This document shows positions 34,700-46,782 of a stretch of 64,000 nt of DNA, in pieces. Within the stretch, counting starts at the first letter, position 1, and each line of letters begins with the position of its first letter. Both the position numbers and the translations under genes were made by a program. The notes beneath the pieces are model-generated. The model worked only from the letters and a program-made list of their open reading frames with translations. It had not been told where the DNA came from and made no database searches. Source of the DNA: Acholoe squamosa (Eukaryota; Annelida; Polychaeta; Phyllodocida; Polynoidae); NCBI GenBank assembly GCA_949317995.1, contig OX439038.1, positions 73,232,659 to 73,296,658 of the forward strand. The letters run 5' to 3'.

Positions 34700-35620
34700 G
34701 AAACGCCAGGGCAAGGAAAATTTGAGTGAAGCTGGTAATACATATGATGGAACTCTACCGACATATTGGTCTCATTACATTTTTCACTAGATTCCCCTCT
34801 CCTGCAGTCAACATGAAATGTAATAATCTAGAAAAGGCAAATAAGATCGGAATATACATTATACCCAAGAGACATGATTTATATGTAGCTTCTAGGTGCG
34901 ATGGCTTTCCTTCACTACATTTCATATTTTCCTCATAGTTGTCAAGTAGAATGTACGTTAGCATTTTGGACTACAATAAAGAATGATACTGCATACAGAT
35001 TTTGAGAACAGACTTTCATATAGTGTCTTAAGATTAGTTAGCCTTTCTCTAAAAGTGCGCAAACCAATAGGTGATCGTTGTGAGGATGTAAATAAGGTGA
35101 CTTCTGAAAGTGGCAATGACAGCACTGCGTATTATATCAAATCAATGTTATATGGCAGGACGGAACAATGTGGTATCAGGTGGCAAAGGAATGTCTCGTA
35201 CAGATGAGTCAATTGAATCGTATGTGCAGATGATTCAATGATCCATACAAGATGGGGCTGTCTATATTTGACAAAACACTCCATTTGCACGTCTTTCACA
35301 CTATATTAAAGCATCGGACTGTATTGGCGTGATAATTTATATAAAGATATAACAGAAAACCCTAACATTTATATTTGAAAAATAGAAATGGCCTGAATGA
35401 AATTGATGGACAGCTAATATATCATCAATACAATACTTGCCTGAGTAGCTGGGTTTAGAGCAAGGGTGCGTCAAATCCCATGATGGTACAGATTAAATCA
35501 TAATCAGCAAAGGAAGAACATGCTACTAAAACCATCAACCCCTATATGTGTACCTGCATTGGCATTAACAGTTGTACACCTTCATGTATTTCAGGCTCAG
35601 CCAAAAGGTTAGGACTACAT
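34700..35620. repeat. Segmental repeat Y, copy a
   Basis: Matches 53340-55460. Shared words: AAGGCAAATAAGA, ATGTAGCTTCTAGGTG, GTGAGGATGTAAATAAGG, GTGTACCTGCATTGGC and CTCAGCCAAAAG. The second copy is longer because it carries additional inserted sequence between 54100 and 55240. No gene is recognised in either copy. Confidence 0.8.
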
Positions 35621-36779
35621 TGTATGATTTGGATGTGATATTATATTTTAAGGATACATCTGATAGTCTTTTATCATTGAGTAGCCTTTCAAGGTGTGTC
35701 ATATATGGTAGGTGAAAATGTGCAATTATCTTCCCAACATTTGTATATAAGGCATATCCTATAGGAGGATTACAAGTACCCTATGTCCGTCTTATAGAAT
35801 CACTTATGGTAAAGGCCTTTACACCTAAGAACAATCTGTACCAAAATGCCTACAATATGATCTCAGATGTCCCTTCTGGGATTCTATGTCATAGGGGATG
35901 CGCCCTATATACGAGGTGCCCCTTCTACAAAAGGATCTACTGTACTTTAGGTATCATAGACTGAAAATTAAAAGTACTGAAACCACTTGCATTGAAAGTC
36001 TATCGAGTTAAGTGTATAGGTATGTAATGACATATGCTAACCCTTTTTTAACAGTATCTATAATACTATCTACGATAATAAGAGATATTTATTGTGCTGT
36101 GAATGGAAGAAAAGAGAAATAACTAGGAAAGTTGACTTCTCTGTATGTATTTATACACATATTCGCTTGCCTTAGCACAATATTTATTCCTCAATGCCAT
36201 AAGATAGCATTTCTCTCCTGGCAGTTTCCATTGATTCATATGCTAGCATTTCGTCTTGTAAAACCTGTTAAGTGGTAAAGACTCAGCAATTGATTACGCC
36301 GTTAGGGCACTGCATCTGTGAGGAAAGAGAAGGAGTGCAAGTTATGTGATATTTCCTTTTCCCACTCCACTCCCCTCTGCTTAGATAATTGAAACACATC
36401 CATATGTTTATCTCTAGGCCAGCCACCACACCCAAAACCATAAGTGGATTGAAGCCAGAGAGATTGAAGTTATACACCTAATGAGCAAAATGTACAAAGT
36501 AAATAATACCTTCCAATTGATGGTGTATATTAATATTAACATTTTTGTCTATAGTCTATTGACCTCAGGAGGATGTCAGCAACATATCATAATTGTTCAA
36601 ACATAAACATGCCTAATTCTTTTTATATGATTGGCCTCAGAGTTTTCAGTTTGGAATAGCAGAGCTGCCTTATCATAAATTTCGACTTATATAATCCCAC
36701 TGCCCCCAAGATGCAATACAATTGTTTTGGCTGATGATGCAACACATCATCCTTAATGAACAAGGTAGAAGCAGAAAGA
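35621..36779. other. Gene-free stretch
   Basis: AT-rich with only short frames. No repeat match to the rest of the window was noticed. Confidence 0.4.
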
Positions 36780-38520
36780 TACACTATAGTGGTCCCTTGG
36801 TAACATGAAGTTTATGATAGGAAGGTCCCTGGCTATTGGTATTTAGCTGGTGAAACCTTATTTCCGTTGGGTGGAGAAGGGAGCAGTAGTGAGCTATGGC
36901 TGGAAGTCAATACACCAAAGCCTTGCTGTACACAGGCTACAAAGGCTTTCCACTGTACCTTGCCTCGAGAACACCCCTCAGGTATCTGTGCTGACTTAGT
37001 AGCCTCCTAGTACCATCTATCCAGCCAAGAGGAAAGCCGTGGTGTAGTGGAGCATGCATAGCATATATAAAAATGGGAAGTATGGAGGATCATAAATGAA
37101 ATGGGAAAGATGTGGCCATGGGGATAGGGCTGCCTATTATACATCATATTGGTGCAAGACGTAAACTAAGGGGGAAGTGAAAAGAGCGGGTTATGTTGGC
37201 AACTGCCACAATTAGTGCACATTTTGAAGTTACAGTTTATTGCTTTCCCTTCTAGCCAATCAGATCCTCTTACCCATAAGATTGACTTTCTTCATGCTAT
37301 GCTACCGTCCATATAACAATTTATTCTCTCACTGCACACTTCTCATTGGTTAAAACAATCAATTAAGTTGCTGTTTACAGACTGGAGAGTATGACACCCT
37401 GGACCTTGCCTTAGAGTACAAGTTAATCAACCACGGCCACTAAATCAAATTTTCACAAAATAGAGAGATTGCAACAAATTAAAGTGCTCCATTCTGGAGT
37501 CACAAACAATATTTTCACTCCCAATCCTTTCAATTTTTGGTAGACTTCTGAATACCTAATCTATTGATGATATGGTTTTCACCTATTCCATTTCATTTTC
37601 CGTCCTCCCTACTGTGTGTCATGTATTTTATTGTATCCACGGCACATTACATGATAGTATCCTGCATACCCCTATGTAGCCTATAACATCTTACTTTCAT
37701 ACAATCTCTAGGTTATCTCTAGTTTATTGCTCTCATCAATCTGGCTACCCTATTCTGTGTCATGAAAGATAGATGAGATGCGGTCATATCCGTACCCACA
37801 GAGTTGTATCATTAACTCGGAAAGAGTTATAGGCACCACCATGGATTAAGACACTTTTGGGGTCCATAAAAAAAAGGCAGAGATGGGTAAACTTTGTGGA
37901 AATAAAGCATCAAAGGAGTGTAATTGTACAAAAATATGTTCTTGTACTATTAGAAGAACATGTATAGATCATTTAATGTAAACTTTGGTGGTACAATAAA
38001 AGAGTGATGTTCATAGAATAGATGGATAAATAATTGTTGTCCTGGAATTGCAGAGAGGTGCCACTTTGGGCCTCCAATGGTGAAGAATACACATTTCATT
38101 GGGAAATCATTTTTCCCACCCTTTTTGTGAGTGTGTTAACCATAAATGATGATGTCATACTTGTGGAATGATAGGCAAGCTGGCACCACCTCTATTAGTC
38201 ACATCCATCATGAAGACTGAATACCTATGAACTATGAGTTCTCTAGACATTTGTTCATAAGACATCAGATTTTGTGGTTGATAAACATAGATATTTATAA
38301 AAGAAAATGGTCTTTCTGAGTTTACAGCATTTTAACGCTTTCCTCTAGTTGTTACTTCCTACCTGGTATAGAGTTATCAGCTGCCTGAATGTATACCAGT
38401 GAGAGTGGGCACATCCAACAATCATTCATTGTTAATGACTGTTGAATATCGAGTCTCCCATTTCAGTTGTGATAGCACAATGTAGCCATTATACTGCATG
38501 TCTATGCATGTTTAAGTTAA
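36780..38520. repeat. Segmental repeat X2, copy b (uninterrupted)
   Basis: This copy lacks the TIR element found in copies a and c, so it shows the pre-insertion order. TTATCTCTAGTTTATTGCTCT (about 37710) also occurs in copy d (about 59820). Confidence 0.75.
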
Positions 38521-38929
38521 CTCGAACAGAGTTATAAAAGTCAGGTAAAAAATTGTTCCATTCAGTGCCTCTTAACACAGAGAAAAAGTAAGACGCTTTT
38601 CCAGTCTATGTTAAATCCCATAAGAGGTGCTAATAGATTCAACGTTCCGGCGTTTTTGGTCTGGAGTGGTGCAAATAATGATGAATGTTGATGAATTTGC
38701 CATCATTCGATCGGTTCGCGCGTCTCTATTGTCGTAAAAGTGGCTGTTATTTTTTTTTCCAATTATTAAGTGTTATAATATATAAATATGATACAGAATG
38801 GCAAGAGGATATGATTCTAATCGATATGTTTCATTAAAAATGTAAAAAATTACGTGTTCGCCCTGTCATTAATTCGCATCACAAAGCTGTGGTCGTGCAA
38901 ATTGACCCAAATAACTATGAAAATTGGGT

Positions 38930-38990
38930 CGGGCATGCGCAGATAGAACCAAAATCCAACATGGCAGACAGCAAGATGATAGATTTGTGG
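38930..38990 (+). promoter_or_regulatory. Degenerate copy of promoter-like cluster
   Basis: GGGCATGCGCAGA followed by AAAATCCAACATGGCAGACAG matches the order and spacing of the better cluster at 40399-40455, but with point changes. An ATG at 38961 opens a short frame that reads MADSKMID, close to MADSETID at the other copy. Confidence 0.4.
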
Positions 38991-39229
38991 GGCTATAACA
39001 GTAAATTGAGGGGATTATTCGATTCAATTCGATTGATACTGCCAAATATGCATAGGACCAATAGTCATGGATCATCGTCAAATGGCTGGTCAGAGGGGCC
39101 CAACAAATTTTTGCAGTATGGTAAAATCCTTTTGTGTATATAATGTATATATGTTCGGCTACAATGCCCATATACGAGGGAAGGTTAAATATATTTCATA
39201 GGATGCCCACAGTTCAATGCCTTATTACA

Positions 39230-39945
39230 TGGTCGTAGATGTGTCCATGCACTATATATTCAATGTCATAGCTCAGACTTGCAGTCAGGCAGAATATCCT
39301 CACTAACATGCAATGTTCCTTTCATATCAAGGAACAACTTACATATAATGGTTTTACTTAAATACAAAGCAGCTTGCTGTATGACTTCATGTATGGTCGT
39401 AGACGTGTCCCTGGTCGTAGACGTGTCCTTGCATTTGTATTCAGTGTCATAGCTCAGAGTTGCATTAAGGCAGAATGATCTCATTAACATTCAATGTTCC
39501 TTTCATATGAAGATATAATTCACACATATTAAGGACAGTCAAGTATCAAGCATCTTGCAGTATAACTGTAGACACGTCTATGGTCGTAGACGTGTCCTCG
39601 TCAATACTTTTCTTATGATATTTCTGGTTCTATCTGGAATCTGTTAACCAAACTTACAGGGCTTTTTGCTGTCATATGAAGGTATAAGGCCCACATAATA
39701 AGGATAGTTAAATATAAGATACCTAGCAGCTATTAGTACATGTATGGTCGTAGACGTGTCCTTGCATAAACTACCCCAAAATCGTATAATAGCCTCTGGG
39801 ACATACAGTTTAACAGGCAAGTTCAAACTTTTTTGTGGGCTACATAGGTACATGTAAGGTCTCTACCTGGTAAATTTTATAAGTCCATCCATAGTGACTT
39901 TTATGGTGCAAAACGACCCTAAAAAGGTCGTAGATGTGTCCTCAT
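39230..39945. repeat. Array with a conserved 16-bp word
   Basis: GGTCGTAGACGTGTCC or a one-base variant occurs at 39231, 39395, 39413, 39582, 39746 and 39926. Apart from the 18-bp doublet, the spacings are 164-180 bp. The DNA between is a degenerate monomer (TTCATATNAAGG, a run of ACATA, then AGCAGCT/AGCATCTTGCAG). At 39571-39596 the word becomes a perfect 10-bp inverted repeat, GACACGTCTA/TAGACGTGTC. Confidence 0.85.
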
Positions 39946-39959
39946 GACGATTACACCAA

Positions 39960-40380
39960 AGGATTTATGCAGCCAGTGTTCACAAAAAATAATGCATGGA
40001 CCCCCAACTGTTACAAAAATATTCTCTACCCCAGGGGGGATATTCCACATGAAATAAATAAGGTTTTGGCCCTTTATTTTTTCTTTGGTAGCAAGGGGAA
40101 AAAATTAGTCCCTCATTTTTACCCAAAAAATGACCCTTTTTGGCCCTTTGCACCCCTGTAGCTCACTTATTATGCATAGGAACTAGGCAAAACCTGGTTC
40201 CCCTTCAAGCCCCAAGCATTAGGAACCAGAATGCATAGATAACACAACTAGATCTCTTATTTTGAACAATTTATTGAGTGGGAGGCAAAGACAACCCATT
40301 TGACAATGATCTGTGACTATCAGTCATAGATTATATTCAAAAAGCCATTAATTTCAAGTTAAATTGATAGAAACTATCAT
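39960..40380. other. Gene-free stretch
   Basis: No feature is seen beyond short A/T runs and chance frames. Confidence 0.4.
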
Positions 40381-40398
40381 TTCTCCGTCGAAAATGCT

Positions 40399-40455
40399 AC
40401 TTCCGGTAAGGAGGGGTTGCGCATGCGCACAGAACATCAAAATCCAAAATGGCGG
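40399..40455 (+). promoter_or_regulatory. ETS + NRF-1 + YY1-like promoter cluster
   Basis: Within 57 bp lie ACTTCCGGT (40399-40407, ETS-type), TGCGCATGCGCA (40418-40429, a perfect NRF-1 palindrome) and AAAATGGCGG (40446-40455, YY1-type, with an ATG at 40449). These three are characteristic of TATA-less animal housekeeping promoters, with the YY1 site near the start codon. The ATG opens a frame beginning MADSETIDSR, but no exon beyond it could be confirmed. Confidence 0.55.
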
Positions 40456-40689
40456 ACAGCGAGACGATCGACTCACGGTGCCATCGAAAGTGCTGGATTA
40501 TAACAAAATGGAGGAGAATTACACTGTCTCATGCATTTTTATGGTTAATATGGATCATTATTCAAGACCTGCTGGTATTGTGCAATGCTTAACTCGCCAG
40601 GAGAGGAGTTATTTGCCAATGAAACATACGGGCGATAATGGATGCATTCTCCATAGGCTTAACCATTGACAGTGATAATGCTCGAAGAA

Positions 40690-41660
40690 AACATGAGGTT
40701 AGTATATTTATCTTAGGGTCTTCAGAGACCAGTGTCTGAAGGCCAGTCTGTATCAACACTAGATATAACGTCCTCTTCAATGAGGTTGCAGAGTGCTAAA
40801 TCAATAGCAAGCACACTTAATAATAAAATGTTTCTACTGTCATTGAAATTACTTACCTACTTTTTTTTTTAAAAAATATTTTACCTCTCCTAGGCCCTAG
40901 GTATCCTAGTGACTTGATTAAAAGGACAGTGATACAGTAATCCCCGTTTGTTTTCATACACACAGTACATATTTGGAATACTTAAACAAAATAAAGACTG
41001 TCACTCTACTTTGCTCTGATTTTAATTTCTTTTAATTCTATCTCGACAGCATTTTGATTAGAATAGTTTTAACCAACACCCCAATCCAAGCTGGCAATAC
41101 AATACTAATACATTCAAAGATATATGTATACCGTATGATGTTTGTGCAGAAAATGTTCATGGTATTGCAGACAGAAAATACACATCTAGAATGAGGGCAT
41201 CATGTAATGTAGAGAGTAGAATTGATATGAATCCATACTCAACCTCACCTTACTGCATGCATAAAAATATTAGCCTGTGTAAGTGTCCAAGTGCTGGTAT
41301 ATCAAAATGCATTAACACCTCCTGCTCTCAGTCCGCTAAAATCTTAGACTGCCAAAATTTGATATCTACCACAGTACTTCTCATTTAAGCATTATCTTAT
41401 GCCTCTAAACCCAGGCTTGGTTGCATTATATCGAATAAGTCAAAGACTGTAAAGCAAGCCTTATGTGCATAAAGTTGGGTTGTGCCTTATTGCCATCTAT
41501 GCTGAGTACTATGATGAGGAAATGTGCACAGCCATGTCGTTCCCAGCACAATGAACTTTTGGGGCCGATGCATATGAAATAGCATATGCTCATTCATGGT
41601 CTGATTATCCCTTACCCAAGAAATGGGTAAGAAAAGTGCATAATTAAATACAGCCCCTGC
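40690..41660. repeat. Segmental repeat X1, copy a
   Basis: Shared with 45760-46800, 60090-61020 and 61125-61830. Common text includes AATAGCAAGCACACTTAATA, CTAGAATGAGGGCATCATGT and CATACTCAACCTCA followed by TTACTGCATGCATA. It has many point differences and no open frame conserved between copies, so it is non-coding. Confidence 0.8.
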
Positions 41661-41905
41661 AGACCACCCAGACCACCAGTGTTAACAAAGGGTTGGCACC
41701 ATGCACAAACTTTAATGTAGTTCAGGTTAGGTAATCACTGGAACTCCATTGGTGCATCATAGAGAAAAATGAAAAGATTCCACAATACACTGTCATCTTC
41801 ACAAATTTGAACTTCCAAAATATCTCCCCCCCCCCCCAAAAAAAAAAAAAGAAAATAGAAAATGTACAAAGGGTGTCCTGGCTGATGGTGCAATATACTT
41901 TAGTA

Positions 41906-43248
41906 GGGTAAAGGCACCCATCTCGGACGCTCCTGACCAAGCCAGAGGTGATCAAATTTGGTCCTTAAGTTTTAGACCTCTAAAGGCTGAGATTCTAAAC
42001 TGTTTTGCACCCATGGAAAAACCATGTCCAACTTGTTATGTACACAACAGGATCTATCTGATTCTATCTTTCACTTAGAGATGAAACAACTCTAAATAAT
42101 GTGACTTCCATGCACCAAAATGCACCTTAAGTCGGACACTTCATGTGGGGACTGGCCCTAGAGTCGGACAGCATGTTATCTCAATGATTTACAAAGAAGT
42201 ATCCATGAAATATGAATAAAAGGATTACTACATGATAAAGTAAAGTTAACAAGTTAACATGATACCATTATCTAAAACATAATCAGATTGGTTTAGAGCA
42301 TTTCAATAATATCATATCACACATCTTACAGGTAATTGTGATGGGCATTAATGTTTTCAATATGTATGATAAAATATAGTCACCCTGTATTGTCTGAGGT
42401 TGATAGAAGTGAGATCTATTCTTTGCCAAGCATATACAACAATTACATGTGTAATTGGCTACATCTCTACTGTTGTACATGATCAGAATATTCATGAACA
42501 TTAAAACAGTATGAAGATTATCAACTGGCAAATCTCCCTTGTGTCTTTGCTAGACCTTGATCTGAAGTCCTATCACAGGCTACACCAGAGCTGCAGACAA
42601 TGCCCCTGTGGTACTGCAGTTAAGTGTGTAATAGCCAGAAAATGATGTTCATAATGTCAGGCACATATAGATTTCTGAATAACACGGTGTTATTTTATCA
42701 TTTCAATTTACTGTTACTTGAAAATCTCTTGAAGGTTGTGTAGCATGTATTATACAAATCCCCATAATAAAGTTACCTTTATTAACATAAAACATACAAA
42801 TTACCTATCCTGCATGGAGTGTCCAAAATAAGGTACAATAGGTGTCCGACTTTAGGTGTAATTACATGACAACATACATTTAGCTCCCATAAAGGAATGC
42901 AAATTATCTTTCCATGTTTCATGATTCTGTCTAACATAAAAATATTAGTCTCACCATTGTCACATATTACGCTGATGTAAATACAAGATGAACGTCACTA
43001 GACATGGACTAATCAAACCAATTTTGCTATTTACTAGGCCTTTCATATCCTTAGAATACATCCAGAACACATAATGTTTGTGCAATAATATATGTGAAGT
43101 GACTGGTATGTACCATAGTCAGATGGTATAAGGAAGGACATGTAAATTATCATTTTTGATGAAGACAAAACGTGAAATGTTAATTATGTAATTCAGTCTC
43201 ATTGGTGTCCGACTGTAGGTGTCTGTGCGAATCAGGGTGCCTTTACCC
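41906..43248. mobile_element. 1.34 kb TIR element with TA target duplication
   Basis: The ends are GGGTAAAGGCACCC and GGGTGCCTTTACCC, perfect 14-bp inverted repeats, each bordered by TA (41904-41905, 43249-43250). Subterminal copies of AGTCGGACA/TGTCCGACT recur in opposite orientation toward the two ends (about 42133, 42173, 42845, 43206). No transposase-sized frame remains, so it is non-autonomous. The TA duplication fits Tc1/mariner-type mobilisation. Confidence 0.85.
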
Positions 43249-43259
43249 TATTCCCAGGG

Positions 43260-45760
43260 TAGATCCATAAAGATTATGATTAGAATACTTAGCAAATTAT
43301 GACTGGCAGACCACCCCTTGAGGTATTGCTATTTGGGTGGTGAAACCTTTCAATGGGTCTTAGTCTTACTATACTGTATACATAACCTATGCAGACCTGC
43401 TATCCTCCTGTCCATCTACCCACCCTAGAGGGAAGCTGTGCCGTTCAGAGTATTTGTAGAAAATCATGCATACATTTGAAAATGGGAAGGAAGTGTGTGG
43501 GATCATAAATGAATCGGGAAATATGTGGTCAGGAGAATTGGGCTGCCTAATGTATATCACATTGTTACAAGGTGTGAAATAAAGAGACGTTTATGAGAGC
43601 AGGTTATGGTTATCCTGAAGTTACTGTTCATTGGTTTCCCTACAGGGGTCTGTTACACAATCGAAATTTGTGGTCCCTAATTATAATTTATTAGAAAATG
43701 TGTTACAAGTATAAATCTAGATGGCGTTCACTAAATTTCGTGCTATTTAGTACATGAGCAAGATCCCCTTATTTCTATAGAAATTGTTAGGTGTTTCATA
43801 ACTATTCTTTAATATTTTGATGGTGTTCTTTAATTTATTTCTGGTGGTCGTAAAGAGGTTTATCCAGTGTTACATAAATAAAAATTATACAGACCTAAAT
43901 GGGGTACTAAGTTTTTTAATAAATTGAAAACAATGTAATTTTGTTATAGTTATATAACAGGAAGTCCCAAAATACACACATCAATATAACAACTTGTTTG
44001 ATTAGGATATTATTCCAATAGTTTTGGCCCTATAAAAGCACCTTAATCTTGCTCACTATTTGGTGCTCTTGAATTTTTGTTTAATATCATGCTCTTTAAT
44101 TTAATGGGCATATTGGTTCGAGGAGGGACCGAGTGTAACAGACGGGTATATGGACTCGGGCACGCTGTCCTAAGACGCGGCCTATTTATTAATAAAGAAA
44201 AGAAAAGAAATAAAGTGCAGCATAACAGCAAACCGCTCACAGCCAACATGGAACCTGATTGTATGACATCACAAACATGTGACCCAACTGTGGTGTCCTA
44301 GTTTGACACCAGAGGTAGTGCCAGTGCCGAGACCATATGACCCACACACTCACCAATACACCATTCAACCTATGTTTGGTTGAATGGTAACATTTTTAAT
44401 TGCCTTTAGGGGCCATTTAACCCGATTTTAGTTGGTTGAGAGGGCCTTTAAATCTATATTTAGCTTAAATCTGTATAGGTTAAATTATTTTTAACATCAT
44501 ATAGGGTTTGCATTTATTTTGCAGGTGTTATGGGGCCCTGTGATGATGTAGTACACAAAAATGTGTAGTTTACCATGTACCCCATACTTTATGGACGAGC
44601 ACCAATATTAACTAACAGGAAATAATTAAAGAACATGAAAATTAACCAACATGAATGTATTTGTTACTCTTCCAGATGAATACACATTATGAAACAGAAT
44701 TATTTCTTACTCTGCTTCATGATCTTTATTTTAAACATTTTATCAGTTAAGAGCACAAATTAACGAGCACCATTTGTGTAACAGACCCCAGAAGAACCAG
44801 AACCTCTCACCCAAACCACACATAATTCCATTGACCTCCCGCATCCTGTGTTATCCTTAATGATTGAATGATTTAAAACATCCAGATTATTTGTTGTTGA
44901 CATGGGGTATTTGAAGAAATGCCTTACCAGGAATTCCTGGTTTTGGTGTGGCAATTTATCTATAGAAATATGTGTTAATTTCCTGGAGAAATATATCGGT
45001 TTCCTGGGTTTTTCGTTTTGTGAGCCAGTTCTGTCAACATTTCATATGTACTGATTATGTGTAGCTACAATTCAACTCGTAAAGTTATGAATTCACATAG
45101 GGAATAACAAGAGAGCACTACACGTGTCTTCTTGCACTAGAGTGTAAGTCAATCCATCACCTCCACTTAATGGCATTTTCAGAAAATGGTGAGATTGCAT
45201 GTGAGAGCCAGGAGCTGGAAAACCTCAAAGTACTCTAATCTGAAACTTACAAACAGTATTTTTTACTCCAGCCATTGCATCTTTTGGTATTCTGAATACC
45301 CTGTTCATTTATGAAGAGATCACCCACACAATATTGCACTTTCCTCTCTCCCTTCTTGGACTGTGAATCATGTATTTTATATGGCTTCCATAGAGTGCTA
45401 CAGAGTATATATATATATCAAAACGTCACACCCCATTTGTAGACTGTAGTATCTAGCTTTTACAGCATCTCTAGATCATCTCTATGTTATTACACCCTCA
45501 GCAATCTGACACCATCCACTGTGCCATGTATGATAGATGAGTTGCAGTCAGTCGTCCACAGAGTTATATCATTGTTACTGCCTACCTCGGATAGAGATAT
45601 CAACAGCCAGAATGGACACCACTGAGAGTGGGTACATCTAGAGATCTTGCATTGTTAATGGCTGGTGAATATAGTGTCTGCCTAGCAATTGTGAGTGCAC
45701 GATGTGGCCATTGCACAACAGAACTATGCATGTTTTATGGAGGCATGTTTGTGAACCTTT
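43260..45760. repeat. Segmental repeat X2, copy c
   Basis: This matches 36780-38520 but is interrupted by the inverted TIR element at 43645-44789. Flanking pieces carry GGTGAAACCTT, GAAGTTACTGTTCATTGG and, on the far side, the AATACC..GTTCAT..ATGAAGAGAT segment. Confidence 0.7.
43645..44789. mobile_element. 1.15 kb TIR element, inverted copy 2
   Basis: The ends are GGGGTCTGTTACACAA and TTGTGTAACAGACCCC, a perfect 16-bp TIR. Reverse-complementing it aligns with 30573-31450 along most of its length. It is longer because about 270 bp near 44120-44390 is extra. That extra piece includes a perfect 11-bp hairpin, ACCATTCAACC/GGTTGAATGGT (44360-44388). No coding frame is seen. Confidence 0.8.
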
Positions 45761-46099
45761 GATTGTTCTCACAGAACTTTCAGAGGTCAGTGTCTGAAGG
45801 CTAGTCTGTATCATACCTTACAAGATATAGCAGGTTTTTGAAGGAGGTTGTAGATTACCAAATCAATGGCATGCTTATTTAATACATGTAATGTTTGTAT
45901 TGTCAGTGAAGTTTACCTACTTTTTCATTGTTCTAGCTCTAGGCCTTCCGGTGACTTGATTAGAAAGATAACTTATGCTTTGTCTGTTTTCATACACACA
46001 TCATGTTTATAATTGGAGTACTAAACCAAAGAAATGATAATTTGCTCCACTCTGATTTAATCTATTTTCAATCTATTAAGGTAGTTATTGGTAAAATTG

Positions 46100-46242
46100 C
46101 AGAGATGCCAATTTTCCTGATTTACCAGGAATTCCTGGTTTTTATCCCAATAATTCTGTATTAAATCATGTTAAATTCCTGGGAAAAGTGTGTCCAAAGT
46201 CAAGTTTTCCTGGTTTTTGTCGGCCAGTGAGTGGCATCTCTG
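46100..46242. mobile_element. 143-bp MITE with 6-bp TSD, copy 2
   Basis: The ends CAGAGATGCCA and TGGCATCTCTG are perfect 11-bp inverted repeats. AAATTG directly flanks both sides (46094-46099, 46243-46248). It sits inside X1 copy b, and X1 copy a reads through the corresponding place without it. A CCAGGAATTCCTGG palindrome lies in its left half. Confidence 0.88.
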
Positions 46243-46734
46243 AAATTGAATAGAAAAGTTTTAACCAATATCACACCCAAGATGACAGTACAATCCTTAT
46301 ACATTCAACGATAAATATGGTATGATTTTTATTTAGAAATGTCCATGGTATTGCAGGCAGAAATATAGACTTCTAGAATGAGAGTAATCATATAATCTAG
46401 ACAGTAGAATTGACAATCTGAATTCATACTCAACCTCATCTTACTGCATGCATACAGTATTGGCCTTTACAAGTGTCCAAATACCAATGATACCCCCCCC
46501 CCCAGTGCTATCAAATCTTAGACAGCCACTAATCTGACATCTTCTGCAGTACTTCACATGTAAGGCTTGTCTCATACATGTGGAGGACTTTTAGAATGCC
46601 CTTCAACCCAGGTGCGCTAGAATTATATCAAATTAGTCCTAAAATGCTTAAAGCAAGCCTTATGTGCATAAAGTTAGATTGTGCCTTATACACATTTTCT
46701 CCGTCTATGCCTGCTACTATGATAATACAGTCCT

Positions 46735-46782
46735 GTAGCATGTACCATAGTAACTTACCAGTGTTACTATGGTACATGCTAC
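46735..46782. repeat. Perfect 20-bp-stem hairpin
   Basis: The arms GTAGCATGTACCATAGTAAC and GTTACTATGGTACATGCTAC are exact reverse complements around the 8-nt loop TTACCAGT. The homologous place in the other X copy (about 61770-61800) has only one well-kept arm. Confidence 0.9.
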
